A stretch of DNA of 7,933 bases, from positions 1 through 7,933 of the forward strand of contig CAMWRJ010000021.1 of assembly GCA_947176635.1 (NCBI GenBank), given 5' to 3'. Positions within the stretch are counted from its first letter, which is position 1; the number at the start of each line of letters is the position of its first letter. This DNA comes from an uncultured Mycoplasmataceae bacterium (GTDB lineage Bacteria; Bacillota_I; Bacilli_A; Mycoplasmatales; Mycoplasmoidaceae). Both the position numbers and the translations under genes were made by a program. Below, in pieces: positions 7,927-7,933 of this stretch. The notes beneath the pieces were generated by a model, which was not told the origin of the DNA, did no database searches, and saw nothing but the letters and a program-made list of their open reading frames with translations.

Positions 7927-7933
7927 AATTTTT

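Noticed and set aside
1..7933. CRISPR arrays, tRNA genes, insertion sequences or attachment sites.
   Set aside because: I saw no spaced direct repeats, cloverleaf sequences, transposase-like frames or terminal inverted repeats. The only simple repeat is the TA tract at the right end.

Overview
The window comes from a mollicute (Mycoplasma/Ureaplasma-type bacterium). The DNA is very AT-rich, most genes have AAGGAG-like Shine-Dalgarno sites, and every large reading frame except the L31 gene is continuous only if UGA is read as tryptophan (translation table 4). More than twenty in-frame TGA codons are present, and many sit where the family expects Trp. I do not assign a species.

Positions 1-100 hold the 3' part of a structured RNA ending in a strong intrinsic terminator. 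It may be the SRP RNA or an L31 mRNA leader. It is followed by a monocistronic gene for zinc-type ribosomal protein L31 (126-419) with its own terminator (433-475). Positions 501-6159 are a tight four-gene plus-strand block with gaps of 17, 9 and 11 nt: a TrkH/KtrB-type potassium transporter, an unfamiliar two-TM membrane protein that looks like a degenerate KAP/YobI-type P-loop NTPase, a Cof-type HAD phosphatase, and ffh (SRP54 GTPase). A long hairpin at 6171-6205 closes the block. A convergent minus-strand gene (7864-6218) encodes a protein with an N-terminal membrane anchor and motifs of the bacterial sialyltransferase-like GT-B enzymes (SDG, FKPHP, IPFE, YST). Its promoter region at the right edge contains a (TA)10 tract directly upstream of, and merging into, a perfect TATAAT box.

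Ribosome and secretion functions (L31, Ffh, possibly the SRP RNA) and potassium uptake make up the housekeeping part. The two most interesting accessory parts are the degenerate KAP-like protein inside the trk-ffh operon and the predicted surface-exposed glycosyltransferase-like protein, whose promoter has the architecture of a phase-variation switch. Gene-family calls rest on motif reading by eye, with no database search.
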